Shown here piece by piece: positions 35,800-47,108 of a DNA stretch of 64,000 nucleotides. The position numbers and the translations under genes are program-made. This DNA comes from Tamarix chinensis. Taxonomy: Eukaryota; Streptophyta; Magnoliopsida; Caryophyllales; Tamaricaceae. Numbering within the stretch: the stretch's first letter is position 1; each line of letters opens with the position of its first letter. Below the pieces are notes generated by a model, which saw only the letters and a list, made by a program, of their open reading frames with translations, was not told the origin of the DNA and did not search any database. Location: assembly GCA_030549775.1 (NCBI GenBank), contig CM060177.1:87701236-87765235 (forward strand). The letters run 5' to 3'.

Positions 35800-36332
35800 T
35801 TTAATAACGGTTCTATGAAAATCGTTATTAAAACCTATTCTTTAATAATGGTTTTAAATAAAACCGTTATTAAAAACTCGGGTTTTAATAACGGTTTTGT
35901 TTACGAACCGTTATTAAAACTCCTTATAATCTGATATTTATGCGTATTTAATGCGTATTAGAGGGTTTCATAAACGCATAACCAATGTTTGAAACGGTAA
36001 TTCGATGATGTTTTAACAACGGTTTTTGTATTAACCGTTATTAATACATGGTTTTCAACAACGGTTTTTTCTGATAAACCGTTATGAAAACCTTATTTTT
36101 AACAACGGTTTACTGCGAAACCTTTATTAAAAGCTCCATTTTTAACAATGGTTTTTAAGTAAAAACCGTTATTAAATATGAAGTTTACGCACATATTCGC
36201 GGGTTTTTGTGTATTTTTCATGACGGTTATGAACCGTTATTAAAGATATAATAACGGGCGATTCAATAACGGTTGAAAACCGTTATTAAAACTGTAAAAT
36301 AACCGTTATTAAAAGCCCTTTCCGTGGTAGTG
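35800..36332. repeat. Right subterminal repeats and terminus of CACTA-1
   Basis: About eight pairs of TTTTAATAACGGTT ... AACCGTTATTAAAA with 6-12 base loops, followed by the terminus CTTTCCGTGGTAGTG. The array is longer than the one at the left end (about 0.5 kb against 0.2 kb), as in other En/Spm elements. Confidence 0.92.
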
Positions 36333-36887
36333 CATGCAAAACCCTAGCATCATGTCATTTCATGCAAACCCCAATACTACATTGTTACACTTCCCATCAT
36401 GATTTTACAACCCTAACATGCATGTCTTAAGGCCATATCATACAATAATGACATAAACATACGCATAATTCTCATGCCATAGTTTATTCACACCAACATA
36501 CTTCAACTCTATAATCATGCCACATATGAAATAATTAATAATAATAAACATATAATACATGGCATATGAAACACATAATGCATATAAACACACAAATGGC
36601 CTTAGTAAACCCTTACCTAAATTGTCACCGGTCTTGGTGCACGTTCCTATTTACTTGAGGGATTTGACTGGGTTCACCTATTATATAAAAGTATACTAGA
36701 ATTAGGCTCCCTTGTAAAATTTTATTATTCTCTAACTTATTCTAAGATTTGGTTTTTAATTAAATTAATATTACACAATAATTAACTATACAAAATATTA
36801 CTTAAAAATACAAATACATTACTATTTTCATTCGAAAAGGGTGGTGATATAAGGGTTTCTACCCTTCACCAAAATAGTATTAATAAT

Positions 36888-37033
<146 letters not shown>

Positions 37034-38084
37034 GGTAAAACATTATTAATAATACTCTTATTAGTAGAATATTAATAGTAATAATACCATAAATCTTAAA
37101 ATTACAAGGTAGCTTTCAAAACCACCCTATTTAATAATAATACTATTCGAAAATGTAATAATGATATTAATATTATATATGTACTTATAATATAAAAGTT
37201 AATAAAGATAATAATAATAACAATAATATAATTAGTAATAATGTTAAAAATGTTAATAATAGTAATAAAAAGCAAAGGTGTGAGACTTAATTAAAATTTA
37301 AGGTTTCTACCCCTCCTGAAATAATTACAATATTAAATAAATAATTACACTAATAATAATGATATTATTAATAATATTATTAATAATAATAGTAAACATG
37401 TAATAATTCCATTAAATACCGAAAATTCGAGAATAATAATTTATCTAACTCAAGAATACTCCCAAACCTGTCAACAAGATTTAGCAATTCGAATACAGTT
37501 GATAACAATAATAATAATAATTACAATAATAATAATTAAAATTGAATTAGCATTAAAAATTAGGATAAAAGCAGAATAATTCTCAATAAATCAAAAGGAA
37601 GTGTTGAAAAGGTCTAGGGTTTCATCTTGAGTTGGAGGGGATGGGTGGCACCTGCGGTGGTGCTCGGAGGTGGCCGGAAAAATGATCTAAGAGGGGTGAA
37701 AATGAAGAAAAAGAGGGAAGGGGAAAGGAGAAAAATAAAATAAGTTTATGGGTCGGTGGAGGAGACTTAGCAGGAGATATTGGGTGGTTTAAACGGTGGC
37801 AGAAGTGGCGGATGTGGTGGTGGACGATGGTTTAAGGTTTTGGGGTGAAAATTCTAGCGAGATGAGCAACAAACTTTGCACGGTTATGGAGGCCCGTGCA
37901 AGGAGAATCAAAGGATGTATATGGTTTAGTTAATTAGAGGGTGTTGCAGGGAAGAGTTTGGGAGGAAGAAGAGGCAGTGAGGTTGGCTAATGGTGGAGGA
38001 AAGCGTGTCTAAAGGGAAGGTGGCGCACAGACTGGTACTTAGGGTTTCGGGGAAAGAAATCTCGAACCCAGGCCATACGAGGCA

Positions 38085-38093
38085 TATTTATAG
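38085..38093 (+). promoter_or_regulatory. TATA box of family-L LTR copy 3
   Basis: TATTTATAG in the context ...GGCATATTTATAGTGG, 1.15 kb before the LTR end; the same distance as in copy 2. Confidence 0.6.
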
Positions 38094-40148
38094 TGGTGGA
38101 GGTTAGGCTCGAGTGCTGGAGGTTACCAGAAGGTCAAATTTGGTGGGAAATTGGGTTGGTTATGCCATTGATCGGGCAACACTAATTTAAAATTTTACCC
38201 GACCTTCGCGAGGGAAATGGGGGCAAATGTGGGGAAAAAAAGGAGAGTGGGGCAATTCAAATTGAAGTGTGCGTCGAGGGGAAGAGAATGGGCGGGAGAA
38301 ATGCCGGTCATGACACGTGTGGTCGGCGGCACCATTTTCGGGGGATGGAGGTTGAGGGTTACAGGTATGGCGTTGGCTGGAAGAGGAAGAAGAAGATGGG
38401 GTGGGCGAGCCGGCGGTTCAAGGGAGAAATGAAGGAAAAGAAAAGAAGGGGATCGGGCGGTCAGACGCGAGGAGGGGAGGAGTTTAAATGAAACTCTACA
38501 TTCAGGGGAAGAAGAAGTCAAAACGCGGCATGGAAAGGTGCCACGAACGAGACGGCTACGCGGGCTGGCCGTGGCTATTTTATTTTATTTTTTTAATGAA
38601 ATGATGCATTTTGGGGAAGAAAGAGGCAAAACTCGGAGCGCTGGATGCTGAGGGAAAAAAAGAAAGGAGCAGACGGGTGTGGGCCACGGCAGGAGAAGAA
38701 AAGGAAGGGAGGAGAGTGGGTCGCGCCAGGCCCAAACCGGAGAGGTAGGAAAAAAAAAAAGAAAAGGGAAGAAAAAGGAAAAAGGGAAAAAGGAAAAGCA
38801 AAATAATTAAGTTAGGGTCAATTAAATTAATCTAAATATGTAGGATATTTAGAATTAATAATATTTTAAAAAAATAATATTTAAATCCCTTTTTAGGCAA
38901 AAATAGGATTTTTAAAGGATTTTTCATAATTTTCATTTTAATTATCAAAGTACTCTAATTTTCTCAAATTAAATTATTTATAAAATTATTATTAATTTGA
39001 AACTATTTTCTCTTTCTTAATTTAAATAAAATAGTTTATTTAAATAAATTCCCAAATCAAAATCTTTAATTAGTTAATTAGTTAATATACCCAAATTTCC
39101 TCTAATTAATATATTTATAAAATTTCTTATTAATTTGCCCTAATAAGTTGCTTTTTTTTAGTAAAAATAATTTATTAAATTAAATTTTCAAATAAACCTT
39201 GTTTAAATATAATCTTTAAAATTAGAAAAGTTTTGGGGCATTTCAGGTCAAAACGGGTGTAACAGGCGGCGTTAATCTCGGAGTGGGCGGTGGAGTTACA
39301 AGTCGATGGTGGGAAGAAGGAAGAAGAAAGGAGGAAGAAAGGGGGGCTGGACTGGCGATTCGAGGAAGAAAGAAAAGAAAGAAAAAGGAAGGAACTGGGT
39401 CGGTCGGTGCGGTGAGGGGGGAAAATTTAAATGAAACGACACGTTTAGGGGGGAAAAGAAGTAAGGCGCAACGCCTTAGGCTACCTAAAGAAGAAGAAAA
39501 GAAAGGAAAGGGAAGAATGGGCAGCAGACATGAGAAGCGAAAGGAAGGAGGGCGACGGGCCACTAGGAAGCCTAGTTCGCTGAAGAAGAAAAAGAAAAGA
39601 AGGAAAAGAAATGGGCTGCGAGAAGGCAGGCCCAGTCGAGGAAAAGAAGAGGAAAAGAAAAGGAAAAAGGAAGAAAAGAAGAAAAGAAAGAAAAAAAGGA
39701 AAAAGAAAAAGAGAAAAAATAGGTGGGTTTGGTATTTAAATAATTTGGATATTTGGGATACTTAAAAATAATAATATTTAAATAAAATAATATTTAATTT
39801 TCTTTTTAGGCTAATGTAGGATTTTTGAAAGGTTTTTCATAAATTTCATTTTAATTAGCAATTCACCCTAATTTTCTCCAATTAAATTATTTATAAAGTT
39901 CCTATTAATTTGGCCCTATTTTATCCTTCTTATTTTAAATAAAATAATTTATTTAATAAATTTTCAAAATAAAATCATTAATTAGCCAAAATACCCAAAT
40001 TTCTCCTAATTAAAATACTTATATATTTTTTTTTATTTTTCCTAATTAAATCCCCTTTATTTTAATAAAAATAATTAATTTAATTAATTTTTCTAATAAA
40101 ATATTATTTAACTATAATTATTAAAATTAAAATATTTGGGGTATTTCA

Positions 40149-41150
40149 ACATTAGTTGTGTTCTCCTACATACTCATACCATGTTGTCGTACATATAAAA
40201 ACCAAACACCCTAGCCATTTTCCATATGATAGTACCATTTGATTATTTACTAAAGGTTTAAGGGCCTCACTTATTTTTTTGACGAGTATTTTGGTCATAT
40301 ACATATGTTTATACGTATTATATTATACCTCCATATACGTATAAATATACTAATAAACTTAAATAGTTTATAATAATTTTTTTCCATTTCTCTACTATCT
40401 CATGTGCATAAAAAAATATATATTCACCATCCATATTTTGAAAATAAAGTTTGAGCATTAACATCTTTTAATATATATTGATAAAAAAATATTTATTAAT
40501 ATGAATATAGCAACTATATTAGTATATCATAATATATTATATTTTGAGAGAAATTATTCGTTACATTTTACCTTTGAAATATACAACAACAATATTTTAA
40601 ACATGAAGAGTGTATTATACGATTTTTTTATTTGATCTATGGTATTGAGGAAAGAGCAAGATGTCCTAAAAAAGTAAAAAAAAATTGTATTAATTTATAT
40701 TTCATGCCATTTAGAATAATTGTACATCCAATTTTGTTGTATATTAGAAATTCTCTATCTCTCCCTAGAGTAACTAATACCTAATATTATTAGTACTAAA
40801 TAGTTAGATAAAATATTATTTTTTTTCTTTATTTTTAAATAGCATGATATTTTTATTTCATCATTGTATTTCAATGCATCATAAATATCATGATGAATGA
40901 AAAATAAAAATAATTAAAATATTTTATTCGTATATAAAATTAAACTATTTTTCTTTGGTATTTTTTTAATTGGTATGTGTTGTGAAAGTCAAATATTCCA
41001 AATATGTAACTTTTCATTAGTCGTATGATAAGTTTAAGTAGTTTACTATGCTAATATAAAACAAATTTAGTCTTTTATGATATTTACAATGCATTTAAAT
41101 AAAAGAATGAGAAAAAAGACCTATCATAATATATAAAAAATTAAGACAAA
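40149..41150. other. AT-rich intergenic sequence, no gene seen
   Basis: Lies between the end of LTR copy 1 and CACTA-2. I see no credible coding frame, RNA gene or transposon terminus. Confidence 0.6.
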
Positions 41151-41805
41151 CACTATAAAAAAGTCCATTTTTAGCAACGACAATTTTTGTTGCAAAAGAT
41201 AGAAAGTCGTTGCAAAAAAATATATATCGCAACGACATTTTTTGTTGCAAGGTCGTTGCGCGTCATGACGTTGCAAAAAAAATAAAGAAACAACAATAGT
41301 CTTTGCTAAAAAGTAATCAAATGCAACATAAATTGTCGTTGCCAAATAAATGTCATTGCAATACATAACTTCATCTAACTACATGTGTTTATATATTGCA
41401 ACGACTTTTGTCATTGTAAAATATTGATCTTGCTTCAGTAACAATTTATGTCGTTGCAAAAACCTGTAATTAGCAACGACTTTTATCGTTGACAAAAAAT
41501 GGTTTTAGTTTGGCAACAAATTATGTCGTTGTGAAAGCTTGTTATTTGCAACAACATTAGTTGTTGCAAAAAAAAGCATATTATAGCAACAATATTTATC
41601 GTTGCAAAAACACATTAATTGCAACGGCTTATGTTGTTGCAAAAAATGGAATAAACTTTAGAAACAAAAAAATTACAAAATACCCCGATTCAATACGAGC
41701 ACATAAACGCCACCTGATAGCACCTGTGACTCATAAATTTCTATCATCTCGAGTCAAAAAACCATGCATGGCCACTTGGTAGCCACCTAGACCCACAAGA
41801 ACTGA

Positions 41806-41866
41806 GGGTCACCCATCCTGAAAATTACTCCAAGGTAAGCACGCTTAACTGTTGAGTTCTTCGGAC
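41806..41866 (-). other. 5S rRNA-like internal promoter segment inside CACTA-2
   Basis: The plus strand reads GGGTCACCCATCCTG ... AAGCACGCTTAACTG--GAGTTCT, the reverse complement of the part of plant 5S rRNA that holds the A box (AGTTAAGCGTGCTT) and C box (AGGATGGGTGACC), with the correct spacing. The 5' third and the 3' end of the 5S gene are absent, so this is not a 5S gene. Such 5S-derived promoters are known in Cassandra TRIM retrotransposons. Whether RNA polymerase III uses this one is unknown. Confidence 0.85.
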
Positions 41867-42059
41867 AGAATCACCAAAAAGATTGTATAATATATTGATA
41901 TAAATAAGCATATCAATCCTTATAACATTTCACCCAATTTGGGGGCATTACTTTCTTGCAATCCTTATAGCATATCATGGAAAAAAATACATATCATTGA
42001 AAATACATAATTGCAATAATAAATTCATTGCAAAAAATTGTCGACGATTTATTTTGTAA

Positions 42060-43090
42060 TAACTTTTAGTTACGTTAAAATAATATAAATATTTACAACA
42101 AGTATAGTCGTTGCAATAAATTCAATCAATATTTTACAACATAAAAAATGTCGTTGCAAAAATGTTATATATATTGCAACAAATGAATGTCGTTGCAAAT
42201 AAACTATCGCATATATTGCAACGACAAATGACGTTGCAATAAATCCAATCAAAAATTTTGCAACAAAAAAAAGTCGTTGCAAAACTTTTTATATATTGCA
42301 ACATATAAATGTCATTGCAAATAACTATTACATATATTGCAACAACAAATGTCATTCCAAAACATATAAATGTCATTGTGTTAAAATAATATAAATATTT
42401 ACAACAAGTATAGTCGTTGCAATAAATTTAATTAATATTTTGTAACAAAAAAAGTTGTTGCAAAAATATTTTGTATATTACAACATATAAATGTCATTGC
42501 AAATAAATCATCGCCTATATTGCAACAAAAATATCATTGCAAAATATATATATAAATATCATTGCGTTAAAATAATATAAGTATGTGCAACAAGTATAAT
42601 CATTGTAATAAATTTAATCAAAATTTTGCAACAAAAAAAGTCGTTGCAAAAACATTTTGTATATTACAACATATAAATGTCGTTGCAAATAAACTATCAT
42701 ATATATTGCAACGATAAATATCATTGCGAAACATATAAATATTATTGCATTAAAATAACCTAAATATTTGCAACAAGTATAGTCATTCCAATAAATTCAA
42801 TCAATATTTTGCAACAAAAAAAAGTCGTTGCAAAAACATTTTGTATATTGCAACATATAAATATCGTTACAAATAAAATATCACATATATTGCAATTTGT
42901 TGTTGAAAAATATATATATATTATTGCATTAAAATAATCTAAATATTTGCAACAAGTATAGTCATTGCGATAAATTCAATCAACATTTTGCAACAAAAAA
43001 AATTCGTTGCAAAACATTTTGTATATTGCAACATATAAATGTCGTTGCAAATAAACTATCACATATATTGCAATGACAAATATCATTGCA
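42060..43090. repeat. Tandem array of about 220-base units in CACTA-2
   Basis: About five successive blocks repeat the order: ATTTACAACAAGTATAGTCG, TTGCAATAAATTCAATCAA, ATTTTGCAACAAAAAAAGTCG, TTGTATATTGCAACATATAA, AATGTCGTTGCAAATAAACT. Each block has inverted GCAACGAC motifs. Confidence 0.8.
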
Positions 43091-43244
43091 AAATATTTCC
43101 TAATAATCATCATATAAATAAATTAATTTTGGCAACAACTTTTTGTAACGTCATAAAATTATCGTTGCCAAAGGATATTTTTCGCAACAACAAAGTGTTG
43201 TCATTGCAAAAGTTTTGTTGCTATAAAAGAGTTTTCTTGTAGTG

Positions 43245-43980
43245 AAACTTAATATTTTATTATAATTATTTAGTAGTATTAATAATGTATACTAGTTACT
43301 TTGGGGAGATATTATAGATGAATTTTAACAATATTTATAAAATATAATAAAATTTAAGGTAACACACACATTTATGAAAAAATTGAGGTGCTCAGGGAAG
43401 ATCGTGCGATTGTTTTAGCTAAAGTAGCAACGGGTTTTGTTCTCTAATGCACATGGACGATTGTTTGGAGCCGTTTCACGTCCCCGAAACATTCTCGGGA
43501 GGGGAAACGACTCTGAAACGCTGAAACAGGTATGAAATGGTGGAATAAAAAAAATGACGTTGTTTTGAAGTCAGGTGCCAAACCAAACGCGGCCTCCCAT
43601 GTTCTTGGCTTCCTACCTCCTTCCCCCCATTCGATTCAAAAATTAGAAGACCAAACCCTCTCCTCTCCTCTCCGGCTCTCCTCTGCATCGACTTGCATGA
43701 TGACGACGATGACGAGAGCACAATCTGACCGAAAAATCTCTATCGCCGTTATTGTATTGTCGTTGTACTCGAGCTCCAGCTGTTGCCGCTCGTTGTTGGT
43801 TGTCCCCAGAATCTCTCCACCCGCTCCGCCGCTCAAGCTTGCTTCATCCAGCGTCGCTCGTTGTCATTCGGGCTGAGTAACCACCACCAACCACCGCCAA
43901 TTCCTTCAGTCACTGTAGCCGATCGTTACTTCCTGTTGATGTTGCTCGCTATTGTGCTGTCTCGAACCCCAGCCGGTGTA
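43245..43980. other. Host-like DNA with a fragment of a GGGACG/CGTTTCC repeat; no gene assigned
   Basis: 43442-43530 resembles the inverted right end of the 48488-48858 insertion (CTCTAATGCAC...CGTTTC). After it, 43560-43975 is C/T- and trinucleotide-rich like a plant leader or exon, but the overlapping frames have no recognisable domain, so I assign no gene. Confidence 0.45.
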
Positions 43981-44148
43981 TATATATATATATATATATA
44001 TAGGGGAGGGGTCACATACAAACTATAATTAATATACAAACATAGGAACTAATCTCATCCATTGGATCAAAATTTAATCACAATCAAGATTTTACCAATA
44101 CCAAACCAAAAAATTAATCCAAACCAATATCCAAACCAAATATCCAAA

Positions 44149-44704
44149 CCTCTAAACCCTCTAAACCCTAAACCCTAAACCCTAAACCCTCTAAACCCTA
44201 AACCCTAAACCCTAAACCCTCTAAACCCTAAACCCTAAACCCTAAACCCTAAACCCTAAACCCTCTAAACCCTAAACCCTAAACCCTCTAAACCCTAAAC
44301 CCTAAACCCTCTAAACCCTAAACCCTAAACCCTAAACCCTAAACCCTAAACCCTCTAAACCCTAAACCCTAAACCCTAAACCCTAAACCCTAAACCCTAA
44401 ACCCTAAACCCTCTAAACCCTAAACCCTAAACCCTCTAAACCCTAAACCCTAAACCCTAAACCTTAAACCCCCTAAACCCTAAACCCTAAACCCTAAACC
44501 CTAAACCCTCTAAACCCTAAACCCTAAACCCTAAACCCTCTAAACCCTAAACCCTAAACCCTAAACCCTAAACCCTAAACCCACTAAACCCTAAACCCTA
44601 AACCCTAAACCATAAACCCTAAACCCTCTAAACCCTAAACCCTAAACCCCAAACCCTCTAAACCCTAAACCCTCTAAACCCTCTAAACCCTAAACCCCAA
44701 ACCA
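44149..44704 (+). repeat. Interstitial telomere-like array (CCCTAAA)n
   Basis: About 0.55 kb of CCCTAAA units with regular CCCTCTAAA variants, often every two to five units. It starts and stops abruptly inside the (TA)n-flanked element and is followed by ordinary sequence, so it is not a chromosome end. Confidence 0.97.
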
Positions 44705-45479
44705 TGTAAACCATAAACATACTAATCAAATATATATTCATTTAGTTTTACAATATGAGAAGGAAAACGATCTTCCATGATTCAAAATTTGACAATTTCT
44801 TAAATTAAACCTTATACAATTTTGAAAAGAAACCTTACACTATCATCTAAACTACAATGAAAAGCATAAATGACCAATACTTTCATGAAGTTGAATTAAA
44901 ATTTACATCCAACTCCGGTATTTCATTCCAATATCTGTCATCCAAATATAAAAAAATTGATATTAGTTACAATTTGAAGTAACAAATTAAATAAAATATT
45001 GCAAATATTGTAAATATGAAACAAGATACCATTATACAGCCATCAATTAGCAATACCAACACCATACCAGCATATATTATGCAAAAATACACAACAATAG
45101 CTGATTAATAATCTGATTATTAATCAGACTAGCATAAAAACAACAGAACAACATTATTCAGCAACAGAAAATACAACAGCAACAGCAATAGAATATCAGC
45201 CCACATTACTGTAATTAACCCTAATCACATTATTCATAGTACAACAGCAACATAATTTAATCAAAAAACAACAAACATTACTCAGCAAACAATAAAAAAT
45301 ACTTACTAAATCAATTCAGCAAGTTCGAAATCAACTAAAGTTGAGGCATATTACTTCGATTGAATGCTGAATCAGTAAGACCTAAAACACATACAAACGA
45401 AAATCAGCCAAATCAATACAAAAAATCAGGTTAACAAACACTAGATTACATAATAATATAAACACAATGAAGATATTAA

Positions 45480-46226
45480 CTAGTATAATACTGTCGTTAT
45501 GGAAAATTTTTGACAGTAACAATAGCAGAATTTTCGGGAAAAATGGTGACAAACGAAGGAGAAGAGTATCGGCGATGATTGGTAGCGGAGAATAAATAAA
45601 ATCGATGATGTGAGCTTTGGTATGTTGAAGAAATGAGCTGGATGAGCGAGGTACCTGAGGTTCATCAGTTTGGTTTCGATTATTCCCTGAATCAGCAAAT
45701 TGGGCTTCGAATTGTTCCCAGGAGGAATTTGATTATTCTCTGTTTCTAATTCCACTTCGGAGTCAGACAGAAGAGAAGGCATCGAAGAAATGGGGTCTCG
45801 AGCAGCTTGGCAGGGCAAAGGCAAAATCGGATGCTGCAATTGGATCTTCGTTGTCGCAATTTCCATATAGGTGTGCAAATTAGGGCCGTCCTCAGGATGC
45901 TCAATAATCGGCAGACATTGCCTTTCCAGGAGAGACACTTGAATATGCTCCGGAGTTGATTTGGGGATCGCGCACTGTTCATTATCGTCCCGATCGATTA
46001 GGGCAGAATTTTTGGATTTAAAATCCACATCCGGGGAGCACTCTGAAGAAGACAAGCTGGAACTAGAAGAGCTCGACGCATCCGGTGAAGAATCACTGGA
46101 GGTTACTCTTTTGATCGGGCTCGGAAGTGCGCAGATAGGGGGTTTCCCCTGCGTTCGACCTCGGGGGAATTTTTTTTTCCCATTACACCATACCAGTCCG
46201 CACAACAGAGACAAGAGGAAGAACAA
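45480..46226 (-). CDS. Unrecognised 248-residue frame in the (TA)n-flanked element, possible captured gene fragment
   Basis: Open for 248 codons with codon-like composition, unlike its repeat-derived neighbours. The N-terminus (1-15) is hydrophobic, MFFLLSLLCGLVWC, and could be a signal peptide, but might be read-through of intron or leader sequence. Next come a basic stretch (KKKFPRGRTQGK), a Ser-rich run (about residues 43-63) and an acidic, Pro-rich middle (LLSDSEVELETEN). The last 50 residues look like translated non-coding DNA. I recognise no domain. The likeliest real part is about residues 16-190, perhaps one exon of a host gene picked up by the element. Expression and true limits are unknown. 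Confidence 0.35.
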   Translation of the reverse strand: MFFLLSLLCGLVWCNGKKKFPRGRTQGKPPICALPSPIKRVTSSDSSPDASSSSSSSLSSSECSPDVDFKSKNSALIDRDDNEQCAIPKSTPEHIQVSLLERQCLPIIEHPEDGPNLHTYMEIATTKIQLQHPILPLPCQAARDPISSMPSLLSDSEVELETENNQIPPGNNSKPNLLIQGIIETKLMNLRYLAHPAHFFNIPKLTSSILFILRYQSSPILFSFVCHHFSRKFCYCYCQKFSITTVLY

Positions 46227-46584
46227 ACAGCAATAAAGGAAAAGAAAACGAGGGGGAGTTCACAGGAAGTGCTCGATGAAGCTATTGGTCAGCAATCGTG
46301 CGCTTGCTCCATGGGAGGGAGCTCGAGCACACGGGGAGAGACAAACCGAGCGCTTCTCCTTGTCTCCTGTTTGGCAGTGTAGTGGCGATTGAAGAATGGA
46401 GGAGCTAAGGTCTGGTCGAAGAGAACAGCGACCGAGCTTGTTTGTTGGTCTACGAAGTTCGTCGGATTAGAGGAGTGGAAATGGAGGGAGGTCGAGTACT
46501 TCGCTCGATCTGTCACGGATGGGAGGAGCAGGTCGATGGAGAGATGCAGAAGCATAAATGGCGAGGGGGAGCTAGAGAAACGGG

Positions 46585-46690
46585 TGCGATGGACAGGGAG
46601 AGAGGTGCGATGGAGGGAGCAGGGTGCGATGGAGGGAGCGAGGTGCCATGGAGGGAGAGAGGTGCGATGGAGAGAGAGAGAGGCGCGATG
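46585..46690 (+). repeat. Minisatellite GAGGTGCGATGGAGGGA
   Basis: Five to six imperfect units of about 20 bases. It makes frames on both strands appear open (SLHRTSLPPWH-like or RGAMEGAGCDG-like translations), which are not evidence of a gene. Confidence 0.85.
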
Positions 46691-46876
46691 GGGTCTGGGG
46701 TCGGGGCGAGCTGGCAAGGTCGAAACAGAATGGGGCGGGGCTCGGCGAAGAAGGCCGTGTTTTATCTTCCATATATTACTGGCCGTTGGATCTAATTTAG
46801 ATCCAACGGCCAGTAATTGTTCCTACATTTGTACAGACATATAGGTGCGCACATGAACGAGTTTCTATATATATAT

Positions 46877-46980
46877 ATATATATATATTGTCTCTTCCTT
46901 CCATCCCCATTTCCTGACTTTTTAGAATTTAGTGTTTTCCCGTTTCTCCCCATCCCTGTCCCCGCGTCCCCGTGCATCCA
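46877..46980. repeat. Fragment of the GGGACG/CGTTTCC repeat family, inverted
   Basis: TTTTCCCGTTTCTCCCCATCCCTGTCCCCGCGTCCCCGTGCATCC-like sequence directly after (TA)n. It matches the inverted left part of the 48488-48858 insertion. Together with 43442-43530 it may be the second end of one copy opened by the (TA)n-flanked element. Confidence 0.5.
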
Positions 46981-47100
46981 TGGTTTTGTTCCGGTAAGCT
47001 CCGCACCAACCGTCCAAGCGCGTACTGAGTTTTTTCAAACTATCAAGCAGAAAAAAAGTGGGTAAAAACAGGCCAGGGACATTCTCGTCTCACGCTCTAG

Positions 47101-47108
47101 TATATATA
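47101..47108 (+). promoter_or_regulatory. Candidate TATA box of the small host gene
   Basis: TATATATA followed by CCCCTCC and a C/T-rich stretch typical of plant transcription starts (start expected near 47130-47140). A good splice donor, GCG/GTAAGAT at 47384, and acceptor candidates at 47658 and 47662 suggest an intron in the leader. Confidence 0.45.

Larger units (their letters stand above)
26405..36332 (+). mobile_element. CACTA-1: CACTA (En/Spm-type) DNA transposon, formerly autonomous
   Basis: A 9928 bp element with terminal inverted repeats CACTACTACGGAAA (left) and CACTACCACGGAAA (right, inverted) and a 3 bp duplication CAT (26402-26404, 36333-36335), as expected for CACTA transposons. 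Subterminal regions are packed with TTTAATAACGGTT/AACCGTTATTAAA inverted repeats. Inside, all on the plus strand, are a leader-like C/T-rich region (about 26650-26880), an unrecognised frame (28042-28515), a TNP2-type transposase (28917-32140) and a spliced gene ending in a Ulp1-like protease (32248-35481). Both main genes carry nonsense mutations, so it is no longer autonomous, although its ends look intact. Confidence 0.97.
41151..43244. mobile_element. CACTA-2: non-autonomous CACTA element with GCAACGAC repeats and a 5S-like insert
   Basis: A 2094 bp element: left end CACTATAAAAAAGTCC, right end (inverted) CACTACAAGAAAACTC, flanked by AAA on both sides (41148-41150, 43245-43247). Nearly the whole body consists of degenerate TTGCAACGACA / TGTCGTTGCAA units facing each other, with larger repeats of about 220 bases from 42060 to 43090. 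There is no transposase frame. A central non-repetitive island (about 41680-41990) carries a 5S rRNA-like segment. The terminal repeats differ from CACTA-1, so a different autonomous partner is likely. Confidence 0.92.
44003..46866. mobile_element. (TA)n-flanked element with diverged inverted ends, telomere-like array and gene-like exons (possible MULE)
   Basis: Bordered on both sides by (TA)n (43978-44002 and 46867-46888). The left end GGGGAGGGGTCACATACAAAC ... ACATAGGAACTAATC ... CCATTGGATC and the inverted right end ... GTACAAATGTAGGAACAATTACTGGCCGTTGGATC are alike over about 80 bases. Inside lie a telomere-like array (44149-44704), AT-rich DNA, an open frame on the minus strand (46226-45480) and a minisatellite (46585-46690). 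A near-perfect palindrome GGCCGTTGGATCTAAATTAGATCC-type hairpin lies at 46781-46816. A Mutator-like element with captured sequence is my preferred reading, because G-rich ends in AT-rich targets suit it; a 9 bp duplication cannot be seen within (TA)n. Confidence 0.5.

Noticed and set aside
39283..39765. 160-residue plus-strand frame rich in Lys/Arg/Glu
   Set aside because: Same purine-rich LTR segment, in copy 1; no domain and no conservation with the other copies.
41806..41866. A functional 5S rRNA gene
   Set aside because: Only the promoter-bearing middle part is present; the 5' third and 3' end of 5S rRNA are missing.
43532..44028. Overlapping plus- and minus-strand frames downstream of CACTA-2
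   Set aside because: Gene-like composition, but frames on both strands are equally open, none has a recognisable motif, and the last one runs into the (TA)n repeat.
44149..44704. A true chromosome end
   Set aside because: The CCCTAAA array is short, contains variants, and is flanked on both sides by ordinary DNA inside one element.
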